Shown: in pieces, positions 44,366-53,868 of the stretch
Numbering within the stretch: the first letter of the stretch is position 1
Layout of the letters: every line of letters starts with the position of its first letter
From: Alphaproteobacteria bacterium
GTDB taxonomy: Bacteria; Pseudomonadota; Alphaproteobacteria; TMED109
Direction: 5' to 3'
DNA length: 64,000 nucleotides
NCBI GenBank assembly: GCA_022819905.1
Contig: JAJEGJ010000035.1
Span: 55,145-119,144 of the forward strand
Notes under the pieces: generated by a model
Seen by the model: the letters and a program-made list of their open reading frames with translations, nothing else
The model's database searches: none
Told to the model about the DNA's origin: nothing
Made by a program: the position numbers and the translations under genes

Positions 44366-45685
44366 CTATTTTCCGATGCAAAAGTTGGAAAACACCCGGT
44401 CGAGGACGTCTTCCACGTCGACGCGGCCCGTGATCCGGCCCAATGCATGCACCGCGGCGCGCAGCTCTTCCGCGGCCAACTCCGTCGAAACCGAGTGCTG
44501 GACGTTTCGCAGCGCATCAGCCGCCCGCTTCAGCGCTTCGCGGTGGCGCACGCGCGTGAGGGCCAATCCTTCCTCCGGGTGTCCAACTCCCGCGGCGACC
44601 ACCGCCTCCAGCGCGTCCAGCAGCCCGTCGATGCCGCTACCGGTACGGCAGGAGATCGCGAGATCGCCGGGCTGGACGCGCGGATCCTGCATCGGCGAGC
44701 GGAGATCGGACTTGTTCCACACCCGCACCGATTGCGCCGCCGCATCTTCGAACTGCGGCGTCTCCCCGGTGGAAAGATCACCCAGAACCAGCATCACATC
44801 CGCTTGCTTGGCCCAATTCAGTGCACGTCGAATGCCCTCTCGCTCGATCGCGTCGCCGGACTTCCGGATTCCGGCGGTGTCCGCAAGTGTGACCGGCCAT
44901 CCTCCAAGGTTCATGTGCACCTCGATGATGTCGCGCGTCGTGCCGGCGGTGGCGGAAACGATCGCCGCTTCCCGCCGTGCCAGCAGGTTCACCAAGCTGG
45001 ACTTCCCTGAATTCGGTGGGCCGAGCACGGCGACCCGAAATCCTTCACGCAGCCGCTCCCCGCGACGGTCGTCGTCGAGGTGCGCCGTGATGTCATGGGC
45101 AAGCGACTGCGCCTTGCCCGGCTGTAGCGGCACCGACCCCACGTCGGCTTCGTCGATGAAGTCGAGGGAGGCTTCCGTTTCAGCCAGGCATTCGATTGCC
45201 CGGGAACGCCACGAATCGTAGAGCTCGCTCAGGCCGCCCTGAACCTGACGAACCGCCTGGATGCGCTGGAAGCGGGTCTCCGCGGCCACCAGGTCGGCGA
45301 TCCCTTCGGCCTGAACGAGATCGAGTTTGCCGTTCGCGAAGGCTCTTCGCGAAAACTCGCCGGGGTCGGCCGGCCGGACGTCGGGCAGCCGACAGAGTTC
45401 GTCGATCACGCCGTCGATGACGGCCCGGCTGCCATGAACATGCAGTTCGCCGACGTCCTCGCCCGTGAAGCTGTCGGGCCCCGGAAAGAACACGGCAAGC
45501 CCCTCGTCGAGGGGTACGGTCCGGTCAGTTTCCCGCAACGTGACGCGGGTCAGGCGGCGCGGACAAAGTTCCTTCCCGCACAAGCGGTGCAGCGCTGCCT
45601 TGGTGGCCGGACCGGAAATGCGGATGATGCAGATGGCGCTCGGTGGCGGGCCGCTCGCCGGAGCAACAATCGTGTCTCCCGCCAA
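44366..45685 (-). CDS. mnmE: tRNA modification GTPase MnmE
   Basis: 439 residues from a TTG at 45685 (start region LAGDTIVAPASGPPPSAICIIRISGP). No ATG or GTG gives a sensible length, and the ORF upstream runs into the ferredoxin gene. MnmE partners MnmG in wobble-uridine modification. N-terminal folate-binding domain, then helical domain with the inserted G domain: G1 GPPNSGKSS about residue 225, TAGTTRD, DTAGIRKSGD, NKSD. The C-terminal FCIGK carries the essential Cys. It ends 200 bp from the livK start, where mnmG would normally be. Confidence 0.93.
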   Translation of the reverse strand: MAGDTIVAPASGPPPSAICIIRISGPATKAALHRLCGKELCPRRLTRVTLRETDRTVPLDEGLAVFFPGPDSFTGEDVGELHVHGSRAVIDGVIDELCRLPDVRPADPGEFSRRAFANGKLDLVQAEGIADLVAAETRFQRIQAVRQVQGGLSELYDSWRSRAIECLAETEASLDFIDEADVGSVPLQPGKAQSLAHDITAHLDDDRRGERLREGFRVAVLGPPNSGKSSLVNLLARREAAIVSATAGTTRDIIEVHMNLGGWPVTLADTAGIRKSGDAIEREGIRRALNWAKQADVMLVLGDLSTGETPQFEDAAAQSVRVWNKSDLRSPMQDPRVQPGDLAISCRTGSGIDGLLDALEAVVAAGVGHPEEGLALTRVRHREALKRAADALRNVQHSVSTELAAEELRAAVHALGRITGRVDVEDVLDRVFSNFCIGK

Positions 45686-45702
45686 GGGTACGCCGTCCGC
45701 GG

Positions 45703-46059
45703 CTAGCCAGCGGGCTCTGCGGGCGGCAACTTGAGGCGGCTCACCTCCTTGCCGCCGCGGAGGTGGGTCTCGATGACTTCGTCCACATCGCTTCGCGTCT
45801 TGCATGAGTACCAGACGCCGTCCGGATAGATCACCATGACCGGTCCGTGCTCGCATCGGTCGAGGCAGCCGGACGCATTGATCCGCACGCGTTCGAGCTT
45901 GAGCTCGCGCACCTTGGCCTTCATGTAGGTCCGAAGGTCCGTACCGCCCCGGTCATGACAACATCCTTTCGTATGGCCGGGCGCCCGGACATTCGTGCAA
46001 CAGAACACATGTGAACGGAAATAGAGCTCATCGGTGACATCCTGGCCCGTCATCGTCAT
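45703..46059 (-). CDS. Thioredoxin-like [2Fe-2S] ferredoxin family protein
   Basis: 118 residues from ATG 46059. The four likely cluster cysteines are in HVFCCTNVRAPGHTKGCC and SGCLDRCEHGPVMVIYPDGVWY; the latter stretch is diagnostic of the thioredoxin-like ferredoxin family (as in small (2Fe-2S) proteins related to the NuoE C-terminal domain). The predicted role is electron transfer with an unknown partner. Its stop lies 17 bp before the mnmE start, so it may be co-transcribed. Confidence 0.85.
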   Translation of the reverse strand: MTMTGQDVTDELYFRSHVFCCTNVRAPGHTKGCCHDRGGTDLRTYMKAKVRELKLERVRINASGCLDRCEHGPVMVIYPDGVWYSCKTRSDVDEVIETHLRGGKEVSRLKLPPAEPAG

Positions 46060-46327
46060 TCTCCGGCGGCGACCGTCTTCCACTCGCACAGGTTAGCGGA
46101 AATACAGGCGCGGGAATGCCGCCCGCAGCCGGGTTCCCGGCCCGCGATGCGACGTCTGAAGCGTGCCTGTCCCATCGGACGGAACCCCGGGGACGGGACA
46201 AGTCCGGTCGGTGCCATTCGTCCCGCGTCCGGGCCCCGTGGCCCTGCGGCACAACGGAAAGGGGTCGGGGGCATGGACCGCTGGTCCATAATGCTCTCGA
46301 GACTCTGCGGGCCTGGAGGCAGTCAAC

Positions 46328-48352
46328 ATGAATCGCCTAGGCGGTGAAACCAGCCCGTACCTGCTCCAGCACCGTGACAACCCTGTCCACTGGTGGCCCT
46401 GGTGCGACGCCGCGTTCGAAGAGGCCAGCTCCTCCTCGAGGCCCATACTGCTGTCGATCGGTTATGCCGCCTGTCACTGGTGTCATGTGATGGCGCACGA
46501 GTCGTTTGAGAATGCGTCCATCGCATCCGTCATGAACGAGCATTTCGTCAATATCAAGGTTGATCGAGAAGAGCGGCCGGACATCGACCACCTGTACATG
46601 TCGGCATTGCACGCCTTGGGGCAGCGTGGCGGATGGCCTCTGACCATGTTCCTCACGCCCGAACGTCTGCCGTTTTGGGGCGGCACCTACTTCCCGCCCG
46701 TCCCCCGGTACGGCCAGCCAGGATTTCCCGACCTGCTGGCGGCTGTTGCCGACACCTATGCGCGCGACCCCGAAAGAGTGACGACGAACACCCTCGCGCT
46801 TCGCGCAAACCTGGAGCAGCTATCGGCGGCACATTCCGGGGCTTTGCCGTCACCTTCGGAGCTGGACGGCGCGACGGGGCAGATCGCTGCGCAACTGGAT
46901 CCGAAGCTTGGTGGTTTCATCGGGGCGCCGAAGTTCCCCAACTTTCCCGTACTGGAGTTTGCCTGGCGCCAAGCCCGTACTGGTGATGCCCGGCACCAAC
47001 GAGTCGTCACGGCGCTCGAGCGCATGTCGGCGGGCGGCATCTACGATCACCTCGGCGGGGGACTCGCCCGGTACGCGGTCGACGAACGGTGGCTGGTCCC
47101 GCATTTCGAGAAAATGCTCTACGACAACGCCGGCTATGTGCGCCTCCTCACCGCCGTCTGGCGGTCCACTCGCAAGCCGGTCTTCGCCCGCCGGGTCGGC
47201 GAAACCATCAGCTGGATGCTCGATGAGATGCGCGTGGCTGAAGGCGGGTTTGCAAGTTCGCTGGACGCGGACAGCGAAGGCGAAGAGGGCCGATATTACG
47301 TCTGGACCGCGTCTGAAATCGACGACGTACTGGGCCCCGATTCGCACCGGTTCCGCATGGCCTACGGTGTCCGCGAGGAGGGGAACTGGGAAGGGAAAAA
47401 CATCCTCAACCAACTGGATTCGGCGCCTGCGGAAGACGACGCTGAATTGGCCCCGCTCCGCCAGGCGCTGCTCGCGCGTCGCGGGACTCGCGTTCGCCCG
47501 TCCTTCGACGATAAGGTCCTAGCCGACTGGAACGGCCTCGCGATTGCGGCGCTCGCGGAAGCGGGAGCAGTGTTCGCCGAACCAGCCTGGGCCACGGCGG
47601 CACGCGAGGCGTTTTCGTTCGTGGACAGGGAGATGACGAAACCTGACGGACGGCTTTTTCACAGCTGGCGCGCCGGCCAAGCCCAGCACATGGGCATGCT
47701 GGACGACTACGCGTTCCTCGCCGACGGGGCGTTGGCGCTTCTGACGGCGGATGGCGACGAGCGCTGGCTGCATCGGGCCGAGCAGCTGATGGACATGGTG
47801 CTCGCGCACTTCCGGGCGAACGATGGCGGCCTGTGGCGGACGGCCGATGACAGCGAGAAGCTCATCGCCCGGCCCCGCTCAGGTCACGACGACGCCACGC
47901 CGTCCGGCGCCGGCGTGGCGGCCGATGTCATGGCCCGGCTTTGGCACCTCACGTTCGACGGGCGCTGGAAGGCCGCCGCAGAACAGGCCCTGACGTCGAT
48001 GTCCGGAGCAGCCGTCAGGGCGCCTGCCGCCTACCCATCGCTGCTGGCTGCAGCGGATACGCTCGCCAGCAACATGGAAATCGTCATCGAAGCTTCGGAA
48101 CCCGACACGCCGGGCGTTCGCGAACTCCTGACGGCCGCCTGGCGGGCACCTCAGCCCGCAAGGACGGTGCGGGTTGTCGCTGGGCGCGCCGACCTGCCGG
48201 ACGGTCACGCGGCCGCCATGCTTGACGGCGACGGCGGGTCTCCCCGCGCGTATGCCTGCCATCGGAACACCTGCTCGCTGCCGGTCAGCAGCGGTGCGGC
48301 GCTCTCCCAACTCCTGGACCGGCTGCAGGCGGACGCCGTCGCGCCGGGATGA
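46328..48352 (+). CDS. Thioredoxin-domain DUF255 protein (YyaL/SSP411-like)
   Basis: 674 residues. The N-terminal thioredoxin-like DUF255 domain opens NRLGGETSPYLLQHRDNPVHWWPW and carries the CHWC motif in AACHWCHVMAHESFE (about residues 56-59). The remaining 500 residues form an (alpha/alpha) toroid-like domain related to glycoside hydrolases and N-acylglucosamine epimerases, including HFEKMLYDNAGYVRLL and the SWR-GQAQHMGMLDDYAF segment. Function is unknown. No signal peptide. It is preceded by a 268-bp gap with no recognised feature. Confidence 0.88.
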   Translation: MNRLGGETSPYLLQHRDNPVHWWPWCDAAFEEASSSSRPILLSIGYAACHWCHVMAHESFENASIASVMNEHFVNIKVDREERPDIDHLYMSALHALGQRGGWPLTMFLTPERLPFWGGTYFPPVPRYGQPGFPDLLAAVADTYARDPERVTTNTLALRANLEQLSAAHSGALPSPSELDGATGQIAAQLDPKLGGFIGAPKFPNFPVLEFAWRQARTGDARHQRVVTALERMSAGGIYDHLGGGLARYAVDERWLVPHFEKMLYDNAGYVRLLTAVWRSTRKPVFARRVGETISWMLDEMRVAEGGFASSLDADSEGEEGRYYVWTASEIDDVLGPDSHRFRMAYGVREEGNWEGKNILNQLDSAPAEDDAELAPLRQALLARRGTRVRPSFDDKVLADWNGLAIAALAEAGAVFAEPAWATAAREAFSFVDREMTKPDGRLFHSWRAGQAQHMGMLDDYAFLADGALALLTADGDERWLHRAEQLMDMVLAHFRANDGGLWRTADDSEKLIARPRSGHDDATPSGAGVAADVMARLWHLTFDGRWKAAAEQALTSMSGAAVRAPAAYPSLLAAADTLASNMEIVIEASEPDTPGVRELLTAAWRAPQPARTVRVVAGRADLPDGHAAAMLDGDGGSPRAYACHRNTCSLPVSSGAALSQLLDRLQADAVAPG

Positions 48353-48442
48353 CCTGACCGGTCTCCGCGCCTCCGGGGTGCGGGAGTGCCCATTCTGCGG
48401 TAGGTTGCGCGCCCTTCTGGCTTCCCGATCAGGAAACCGTCC

Positions 48443-49183
48443 ATGCCTTCCCGCTACGTGCGCATTCCCTCCCGCGAGGGTGAGGAATTCACCGCCTATT
48501 TTACCGCGCCGCCCGGCAAAGTTTCGCCCGGCATTGTCGTCATCCAAGAGATCTTCGGAATCAATCCGGCCATGCGAGCGGTTGCCGAGCAGTACGCCGC
48601 GCTCGGGTTCGCAGTCGCCGTGCCCGACCTGTTCTGGCGGCAGGAGCCGGAGGTTGAGATCACGGACCAATCCGAGGAGGAATGGGCCCGCGCGTTCGAA
48701 CTGTACAAGGGGTTCGACGAGACCAAGGGATTTGAAGACGTCGCCATGACCCTCCGGTGGCTTCGGCATCAAGACGAGTGCACTGGCGCGTCCGCGACGT
48801 TGGGTTTCTGTCTCGGCGGAAAACTTTCTTATCTTGCCGCTTGCGGGCTGGATATCGAGGCTGCCGTCGGTTACTACGGGGTCGGAATCGAAACTGCCCT
48901 GAACCAGGCCCGCATGATTCGTGGGCCACTGCTGCTCCACGTCGCGACCGAGGACGAGTACTGCCCCCCGGAAGCGCAAAAGCAGATTCACGAGGCACTC
49001 GATGAGCATCCGAAGGTCACCGTCGAGACCTACGCCGGCTGCAACCACGCGTTCGCACGCCCGGGGGGCGAGCACTACGACCGGGAGGCTGCCGCGCTCG
49101 CCGATGAGCGCACCCTCGCGCATCTGAACACGTACCTTCGTCCCAAGCCAAGAATTTTTTCCGCACCGGAGGACTCCGCATGA
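48443..49183 (+). CDS. Dienelactone hydrolase family protein
   Basis: 246 residues. Alpha/beta-hydrolase of the DLH type with a cysteine nucleophile in GFCLGGKLSY (about residue 118), a Glu in VVIQEIFGIN near 36, Asp in EDEYCPPE and His in GCNHAFARPGG. Dienelactone hydrolases open lactone rings in chloro-aromatic degradation, but many bacterial homologues act on other esters, so no specific pathway is claimed. The last bases overlap the start of the quinone oxidoreductase gene (ATGA). Confidence 0.88.
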   Translation: MPSRYVRIPSREGEEFTAYFTAPPGKVSPGIVVIQEIFGINPAMRAVAEQYAALGFAVAVPDLFWRQEPEVEITDQSEEEWARAFELYKGFDETKGFEDVAMTLRWLRHQDECTGASATLGFCLGGKLSYLAACGLDIEAAVGYYGVGIETALNQARMIRGPLLLHVATEDEYCPPEAQKQIHEALDEHPKVTVETYAGCNHAFARPGGEHYDREAAALADERTLAHLNTYLRPKPRIFSAPEDSA

Positions 49184-50157
49184 CCAATATGGCCGTCTGC
49201 ATCCACGAACAGGGAGGACCCGAAGTTCTTCAGTGGGAGGAATATCCCGTGGGGGACCTGCAGGAAGGCGAGGTTCGCGTCCGTCACACCGCCGTCGGCC
49301 TCAATTTCATCGACACGTACATGCGCTCGGGCATTTATCCGTTACCGGACTTGCCGCGGCCCATCGGTCTCGAGGCTGCCGGCGTGGTCGAGGAGGTCGG
49401 TCCCGGCGTCACGGGACTTCACGCCGGTGATCGGGTCGCCTACGCCTCTCCTCCCCCTGGTGCCTACAGCCAAACCCGCCGGATGCCCAGCGACCGGGTC
49501 GTCAAGGTCCCGGATTCCGTGACCGACGAGCAAGCCGCCGCCATGATGCTGAAGGGGATGACCGCCGAGTACCTGTTGCGGCGGACATTTCGTGTCGAGC
49601 CGGGGATGACGGTGCTCTTCCACTCCGCAGCCGGAGGCGTGGGCCTGATTGCCTGCCAGTGGCTGAAGGCGCTGGGCGCGACCGTGATTGGAACCGTCGG
49701 TACCGAGGAAAAAGCGGAGCTCGCGCGCGCCCACGGGTGTGACTACCCGATCCTTTTCGATCGGGTGGACTGGGTCGAGGAAGTCAAGAACATCACCGAC
49801 GGCGAGGGTGTTCCAGTCGTCTACGACAGCATCGGAAAGACCACGCTGTCCAAATCCATTGAGTGTCTCGCAATGCATGGCATGGCGGTGCTCTTCGGTC
49901 AGTCCTCCGGCCCCACCGATCCGATCAATCTTGCGGTCCTGGCCGCCGGTTCCAACTTCATCACGCGCCCGACGCTGATGACCTACACGAAGAAGCGCGA
50001 AGACCTGGAAGCCAGCGCCGCTGCGCTGTTCGGTGTCGTGGGTAACGGCCAGGTCCGGATTGAGATCAACCAGCGCTATGCATTGGCCGAAGCGCAGCAG
50101 GCCCACCGAGATCTCGAGGGAAGGAAGACAACGGGATCAACGCTCCTGATCCCGTAG
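49180..50157 (+). CDS. qor: NADPH:quinone oxidoreductase, MDR family
   Basis: 325 residues. Zinc-free medium-chain reductase closer to E. coli QOR than the copy at 6691. It has VGLNFIDTYMRSGIYPLPDLP, the nucleotide-binding LFHSAAGGVGLIACQWLKALGATVIGTVGTEEK, VVYDSIGKTTLSKSIECLAMHGMAVLFGQSSG, and a C-terminal AEAQQAHRDLEGRKTTGSTLLIP. It reduces quinones with NADPH in one-electron steps. It is co-transcribed with the dienelactone hydrolase and convergent with rho. Confidence 0.92.
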   Translation: MTNMAVCIHEQGGPEVLQWEEYPVGDLQEGEVRVRHTAVGLNFIDTYMRSGIYPLPDLPRPIGLEAAGVVEEVGPGVTGLHAGDRVAYASPPPGAYSQTRRMPSDRVVKVPDSVTDEQAAAMMLKGMTAEYLLRRTFRVEPGMTVLFHSAAGGVGLIACQWLKALGATVIGTVGTEEKAELARAHGCDYPILFDRVDWVEEVKNITDGEGVPVVYDSIGKTTLSKSIECLAMHGMAVLFGQSSGPTDPINLAVLAAGSNFITRPTLMTYTKKREDLEASAAALFGVVGNGQVRIEINQRYALAEAQQAHRDLEGRKTTGSTLLIP

Positions 50158-50164
50158 ATTCGCC

Positions 50165-50216
50165 GAATTGGTGGTGTCGGTGTCGCGGCAAGTACCGGGA
50201 CCGGCACCACGAATTC
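50165..50216. terminator. Hairpin between convergent qor and rho, probable bidirectional terminator
   Basis: GAATT-G-GTGGTGTCGGT (50165-50181) pairs with ACCGGCACCAC-G-AATTC (50200-50216): 16 pairs including one G-U, one G/G mismatch and an 18-base loop. It exactly fills the gap between the qor stop (50157) and the rho stop (50227). There is no U-tract. Confidence 0.5.
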
Positions 50217-50226
50217 CCGTCTTCAG

Positions 50227-51486
50227 CTACTGGTTCATCGTGTCGAAGAATTCGGCATTGTTCTTGGTCGGCCGAAGTCTCTCTAACAGGAATTCCATTG
50301 CGTCTGATGTCCCCATGGGCGACAGAATTCGCCGCAATACCCACATCTTCGTGAGGTCCTCGGCCTCGACCAGCAATTCTTCTTTCCGTGTCCCGGATTT
50401 CGCGATGTCGATCGCCGGAAACACGCGCTTGTCCGCAAGCTTCCGATCGAGCACGATTTCCGAGTTACCCGTGCCCTTGAATTCCTCGAAGATCACCTCG
50501 TCCATCCGCGATCCGGTTTCGATCAGCGCGGTGGCGATGATGGTCAGCGATCCGCCGCCTTCTATGTTCCTGGCAGCCCCGAAGAACCGTTTCGGGCGCT
50601 GCAGCGCATTCGAATCGACTCCACCGGTCAGCACCTTGCCGGAACTTGGGACCACGGTGTTATAGGCACGTGCCAAACGCGTAATCGAATCCAGCAGGAT
50701 TACCACGTCATAACCGTTTTCAACCAGCCGCTTGGCCTTTCGGTTCACCATCTCGGTCACCTGGACATGTCGTGTCGCGGGTTCGTCGAATGTGGAGCTC
50801 ACCACCTCTCCCCGAACGGAACGTCGCATGTCGGTGACTTCCTCCGGGCGCTCGTCGATGAGCAGGACAATCAGGTAGATTTCGGGATGGTTTTCCTCGA
50901 TCGCATGGGCGATATTCTGCAGAACCACCGTCTTTCCGGTTCTTGGCGGTGCAACGATCAGGCCTCGCTGCCCCTTGCCGAGCGGCGCCACCAGCTCGAT
51001 CACCCGGCAGGTATTGTCCCCCGCCGGCAATCCTGCCTCCACTTCCAGCTTGATCGCGCTGTCCGGATATAGCGGCGTGAGATTGTCGAAATTAACGCGA
51101 CTCCGAACTTCCTCGGGTGTCCTGAAGTTGATCTTCGTGGGTTTGAGCAAAGAAAAGTAACGTTCTCCTTCACCTGGCTGGCTGATCTCCCCTTCAACTG
51201 TATCTCCGGTTCGTAGACCGAGACGTTTTATTTGCGCTGGTGATACATAAATGTCGTCAGAGCCAGACAAGTAATTGGATTCAGGTGAACGCAAGAACCC
51301 GAACCCGTCTTGCATGACCTCGATTACTCCCTCGCCGTAGATCGGCTCTTCCCGGTCTGCCCGCGCCCGCAAAATCGCGTACATGATGTCCTGTTTTCGC
51401 AGGTTACCGGCGTTCTCGACCCCTTCGGTTTCAGCAAAGGCAAGGAGATCGGAAGGCGATTTACGTTTCAGTTCCTGGAGGTGCAT
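50227..51486 (-). CDS. rho: Transcription termination factor Rho
   Basis: 419 residues from ATG 51486 ([15 protein letters not shown]), the standard length; the frame upstream is not Rho-like. The hexameric RNA helicase ends untranslated transcripts. RNA-binding OB domain [34 protein letters not shown] (RNP motifs), Walker [10 protein letters not shown] near residue 180, [14 protein letters not shown] (Walker B region), R-loop and Q-loop regions are all present. It stands directly left of the proposed origin, transcribed away from it. hemE, which often lies between, is absent. Confidence 0.97.
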   Translation of the reverse strand: MHLQELKRKSPSDLLAFAETEGVENAGNLRKQDIMYAILRARADREEPIYGEGVIEVMQDGFGFLRSPESNYLSGSDDIYVSPAQIKRLGLRTGDTVEGEISQPGEGERYFSLLKPTKINFRTPEEVRSRVNFDNLTPLYPDSAIKLEVEAGLPAGDNTCRVIELVAPLGKGQRGLIVAPPRTGKTVVLQNIAHAIEENHPEIYLIVLLIDERPEEVTDMRRSVRGEVVSSTFDEPATRHVQVTEMVNRKAKRLVENGYDVVILLDSITRLARAYNTVVPSSGKVLTGGVDSNALQRPKRFFGAARNIEGGGSLTIIATALIETGSRMDEVIFEEFKGTGNSEIVLDRKLADKRVFPAIDIAKSGTRKEELLVEAEDLTKMWVLRRILSPMGTSDAMEFLLERLRPTKNNAEFFDTMNQ

Positions 51487-52168
51487 GATCAACAACCCAT
51501 GACGTAGAGATTCAGCAGCAGCAGTAGGAAGGTGTCGCTGGCTGCGGGGTGGCATAACCGACGATGAAGCGGAGAACCAACCGCTTCGCTCGGAAACCGG
51601 AAGCGGACCAATAGGGCCGAGGTGCCGCTAAACAGGCCCGATCGATGTGATGGGATCCGGCCTTGCAGGCGATAACGCTACCAAGGCACCGGAACGAGTC
51701 AACCAGCGCTCTGACCGTCAGACGCGATCGCCTGCTCCAAGGCCACGCTCGGAGATCGTGGACCCCCACACCGGCAATACGGTAATGCCGCCCGCACGAT
51801 ATATGCGTTCTTCACCCAAGATGCAAATTAAAACTCTAGATAGTTTGTATAAATAGTCGATTATAGTTGATCTGTTGGTTGTCAGAATCAGATATTTTTG
51901 CGGGGTTTTTCCAAAGAACAAGACGACGGGTTCGGCTGATCAAATCTTTGTGGATAAACGTCGGAAAACGATCGTAAATCATTGTCCAACAGACGGGTGA
52001 GTGTCTGCGGGCTAACCGACGAAATCTGTGCGGAACCGCTCGCGGCGCAGTTTTAACGGTTTCGTCGTTGCTGCCGGCCGTATCGTATAACCTGTGCGGA
52101 ACCCTTAAGGGGTTGAGGAATATCCGGCGGCGGAATCACGCAAGGCTTTCTTCGGAATTTTTCCACAG
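51487..52168. other. oriC: Predicted chromosomal replication origin (oriC)
   Basis: A 682-bp gene-free gap between divergent rho (minus) and the PpsR-type regulator (plus). The latter, followed by aroE-coaE-dnaQ, borders oriC in Caulobacter and Rickettsia. It contains a consensus DnaA box TGTGGATAA (51949-51957), two copies of CTGTGCGGAACC (52026-52037 and 52092-52103) whose core differs from a box at one or two positions, and TTTTCCACA (52159-52167). Further TTCCACA copies are at 52196 and 52219. A strikingly AT-rich stretch, 51826-51912, could be the unwinding element. No CtrA-type TTAA-N7-TTAA pair was found. The two parS sites 16-18 kb away fit. Confidence 0.65.
51949..51957 (-). promoter_or_regulatory. 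DnaA box, consensus
   Basis: TTATCCACA on the minus strand, an exact match to the DnaA box, 36 bp right of the AT-rich stretch in the predicted origin. Confidence 0.75.
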
Positions 52169-53005
52169 ATGCGCAAGGCTTTTTCCAGTAACCCTTTCCA
52201 CATTCATCTCGTGTCGGATTCCACAGGTGAGACCGTTAGCACTGTCGCCCGCGCTGCTGCTACGTATTTTCGGGATGTCGAAACGGTCGAACACACCGCA
52301 ATCCTTGTCCGGACTCGCTCCCAGCTGAAGCGCGTCCTGAAGCAGGTCGATGAACATCGCGGGATTGCCCTTTACACGTTGGCGGATTCCGAACTCCGCA
52401 CAGTTTTCGAGACGGAGTGCCGTCGCATGCGGGTACCGGCGCTGGCGATACTCGATCCCGTGGTGGCCACGCTGGCCACGGTACTGGGCGTGGAACCGGC
52501 TGCGAGCCAACCGGGTGCCCAACACAGGATTGACCGGGAGTATTTCCGACGGATTCAGGCGATGGAGTTCGCGCTGACCCACGATGACGGTCAACTTGCC
52601 GCCCAGGCGGAAGATGCGGACGTGATGCTGGTAGGGGTTTCCAGGACATCGAAGACGCCTACCTCGATGTACCTGGCCAACCGGGGCGTTCGCGTTGCCA
52701 ACGTGCCGGTGGTTCCCGGTATCGAACTTCCGCGCTGGATCATGGAAGGCACCGGGAACGCGCTGATCGTGGCCTTGACAACGTCTCCCGACAGGTTGTC
52801 CGTGCTCCGGCGCGCCCGGCTTTCCACCATCGGTGTGGAGGCCGATGCAAGTTATTCCGACCGCGTTCGCATTCGAGACGAGGTCATCGAAGCGAACCGG
52901 ATGTATGCCCGCATGGGCTGGCCCACCATTGATGTGACGGGTAGATCGATCGAGGAAACATCAGCGTCGGTCCTGGAGCTCATGCGCAAGCGGCGGGACT
53001 CCTGA
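52169..53005 (+). CDS. ppsR: Pyruvate phosphate dikinase / PEP synthase regulatory protein (DUF299)
   Basis: 278 residues from ATG 52169. A bifunctional serine/threonine kinase and phosphorylase that switches PPDK or PEP synthase off and on using ADP and phosphate. It begins HIHLVSDSTGETVSTVARAAA, the family signature; the P-loop-like GVSRTSKTPTSMYLANRG is near residue 155, and NVPVVPGIELP follows. It is the first gene right of the predicted origin, equivalent to the gene found there in Caulobacter. A maf gene often next in line is missing; aroE follows directly with a TGATG overlap. Confidence 0.93.
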   Translation: MRKAFSSNPFHIHLVSDSTGETVSTVARAAATYFRDVETVEHTAILVRTRSQLKRVLKQVDEHRGIALYTLADSELRTVFETECRRMRVPALAILDPVVATLATVLGVEPAASQPGAQHRIDREYFRRIQAMEFALTHDDGQLAAQAEDADVMLVGVSRTSKTPTSMYLANRGVRVANVPVVPGIELPRWIMEGTGNALIVALTTSPDRLSVLRRARLSTIGVEADASYSDRVRIRDEVIEANRMYARMGWPTIDVTGRSIEETSASVLELMRKRRDS

Positions 53006-53868
53006 TGACCCAAGTAGCTTCGGCGGAACCATCAGCCGATGGAACCCGGCTGGCCGGGGTCGTCGGTTGGCCGGTGGTTCACTCGTTGTCTCCCGTGATT
53101 CACTCCTACTGGATTCGGAAACACCGGCTGAATGCGGCCTACGTACCGTTGCCGGTGCGCCCGGGTCACCTGGCGACAGCGCTCCGGGCCCTGCCGGCTC
53201 TGGGATTCCGCGGCTGCAACGTGACGGTTCCCCACAAGGTGGAAGCGCGTGCTCTCGTCGACGAGGAAAGTCCATTGGCAGGCACGGTGGGAGCTGTGAA
53301 CACGATCTTCGTGCGGGAAGGACGCCTGATCGGAGCCAACACCGATGTGGGCGGCTTTGTCGAGGGATTGCATGAGCAACGGCCGGAATGGCACCGGTCG
53401 GGCAGACGAGCCGTTGTCGTCGGTGCGGGTGGAGCTGCACGCGCGATCGTCGCGGGATTGCGCGCCGAGCATGACGGCGAAATCGTGATAGCCAACCGCA
53501 CATTGGCCAAGGCTGAGCACATCGCCGCCCAGTTCGAGGGCGTGCGTGCGGTGGACCTTCGCGCACTCGAGGCTGAGCTCGCCGGCGCGGGCCTGCTGGT
53601 CAATGCATCGACACTCGGAATGGGCAGCGGTCCGGTCCTGGATCCTGACCTTACCGGCCTGGCCGACGAAGCGGTCGTGGCGGACATCGTGTACGTGCCG
53701 CTCGAGACGGCGTTGCTGCGCGCGGCGTCGCGTCGGGGATTGGGGACCGTGGACGGTCTAGGAATGCTCCTTCATCAGGCAGTCCCCGGCTTCGAGGGGT
53801 GGTTCGGTGTGCGCCCGGTAGTGGATCAGGACCTTCGAAAGCACGTGCTCGCAACGCTGGAGAAGTAG
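53005..53868 (+). CDS. aroE: Shikimate dehydrogenase
   Basis: 287 residues. It reduces 3-dehydroshikimate with NADPH in aromatic amino acid synthesis. Shikimate-binding segments VVGWPVVHSLSPVIHSYWI and GCNVTVPHKVEA (catalytic Lys), then GAVNTIF and GANTDVGGF (catalytic Asp), and the nucleotide motif VVVGAGGAARAIV are all present. The C-terminus has DGLGMLLHQAVPGFEGWFG. The stop overlaps the coaE start by one base. Confidence 0.96.
   Translation: MTQVASAEPSADGTRLAGVVGWPVVHSLSPVIHSYWIRKHRLNAAYVPLPVRPGHLATALRALPALGFRGCNVTVPHKVEARALVDEESPLAGTVGAVNTIFVREGRLIGANTDVGGFVEGLHEQRPEWHRSGRRAVVVGAGGAARAIVAGLRAEHDGEIVIANRTLAKAEHIAAQFEGVRAVDLRALEAELAGAGLLVNASTLGMGSGPVLDPDLTGLADEAVVADIVYVPLETALLRAASRRGLGTVDGLGMLLHQAVPGFEGWFGVRPVVDQDLRKHVLATLEK

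Noticed and set aside
44167..44517. Extension of the livK frame to 539 codons
   Set aside because: It overlaps the 3' end of mnmE and lacks similarity; a signal peptide starts at 44166.
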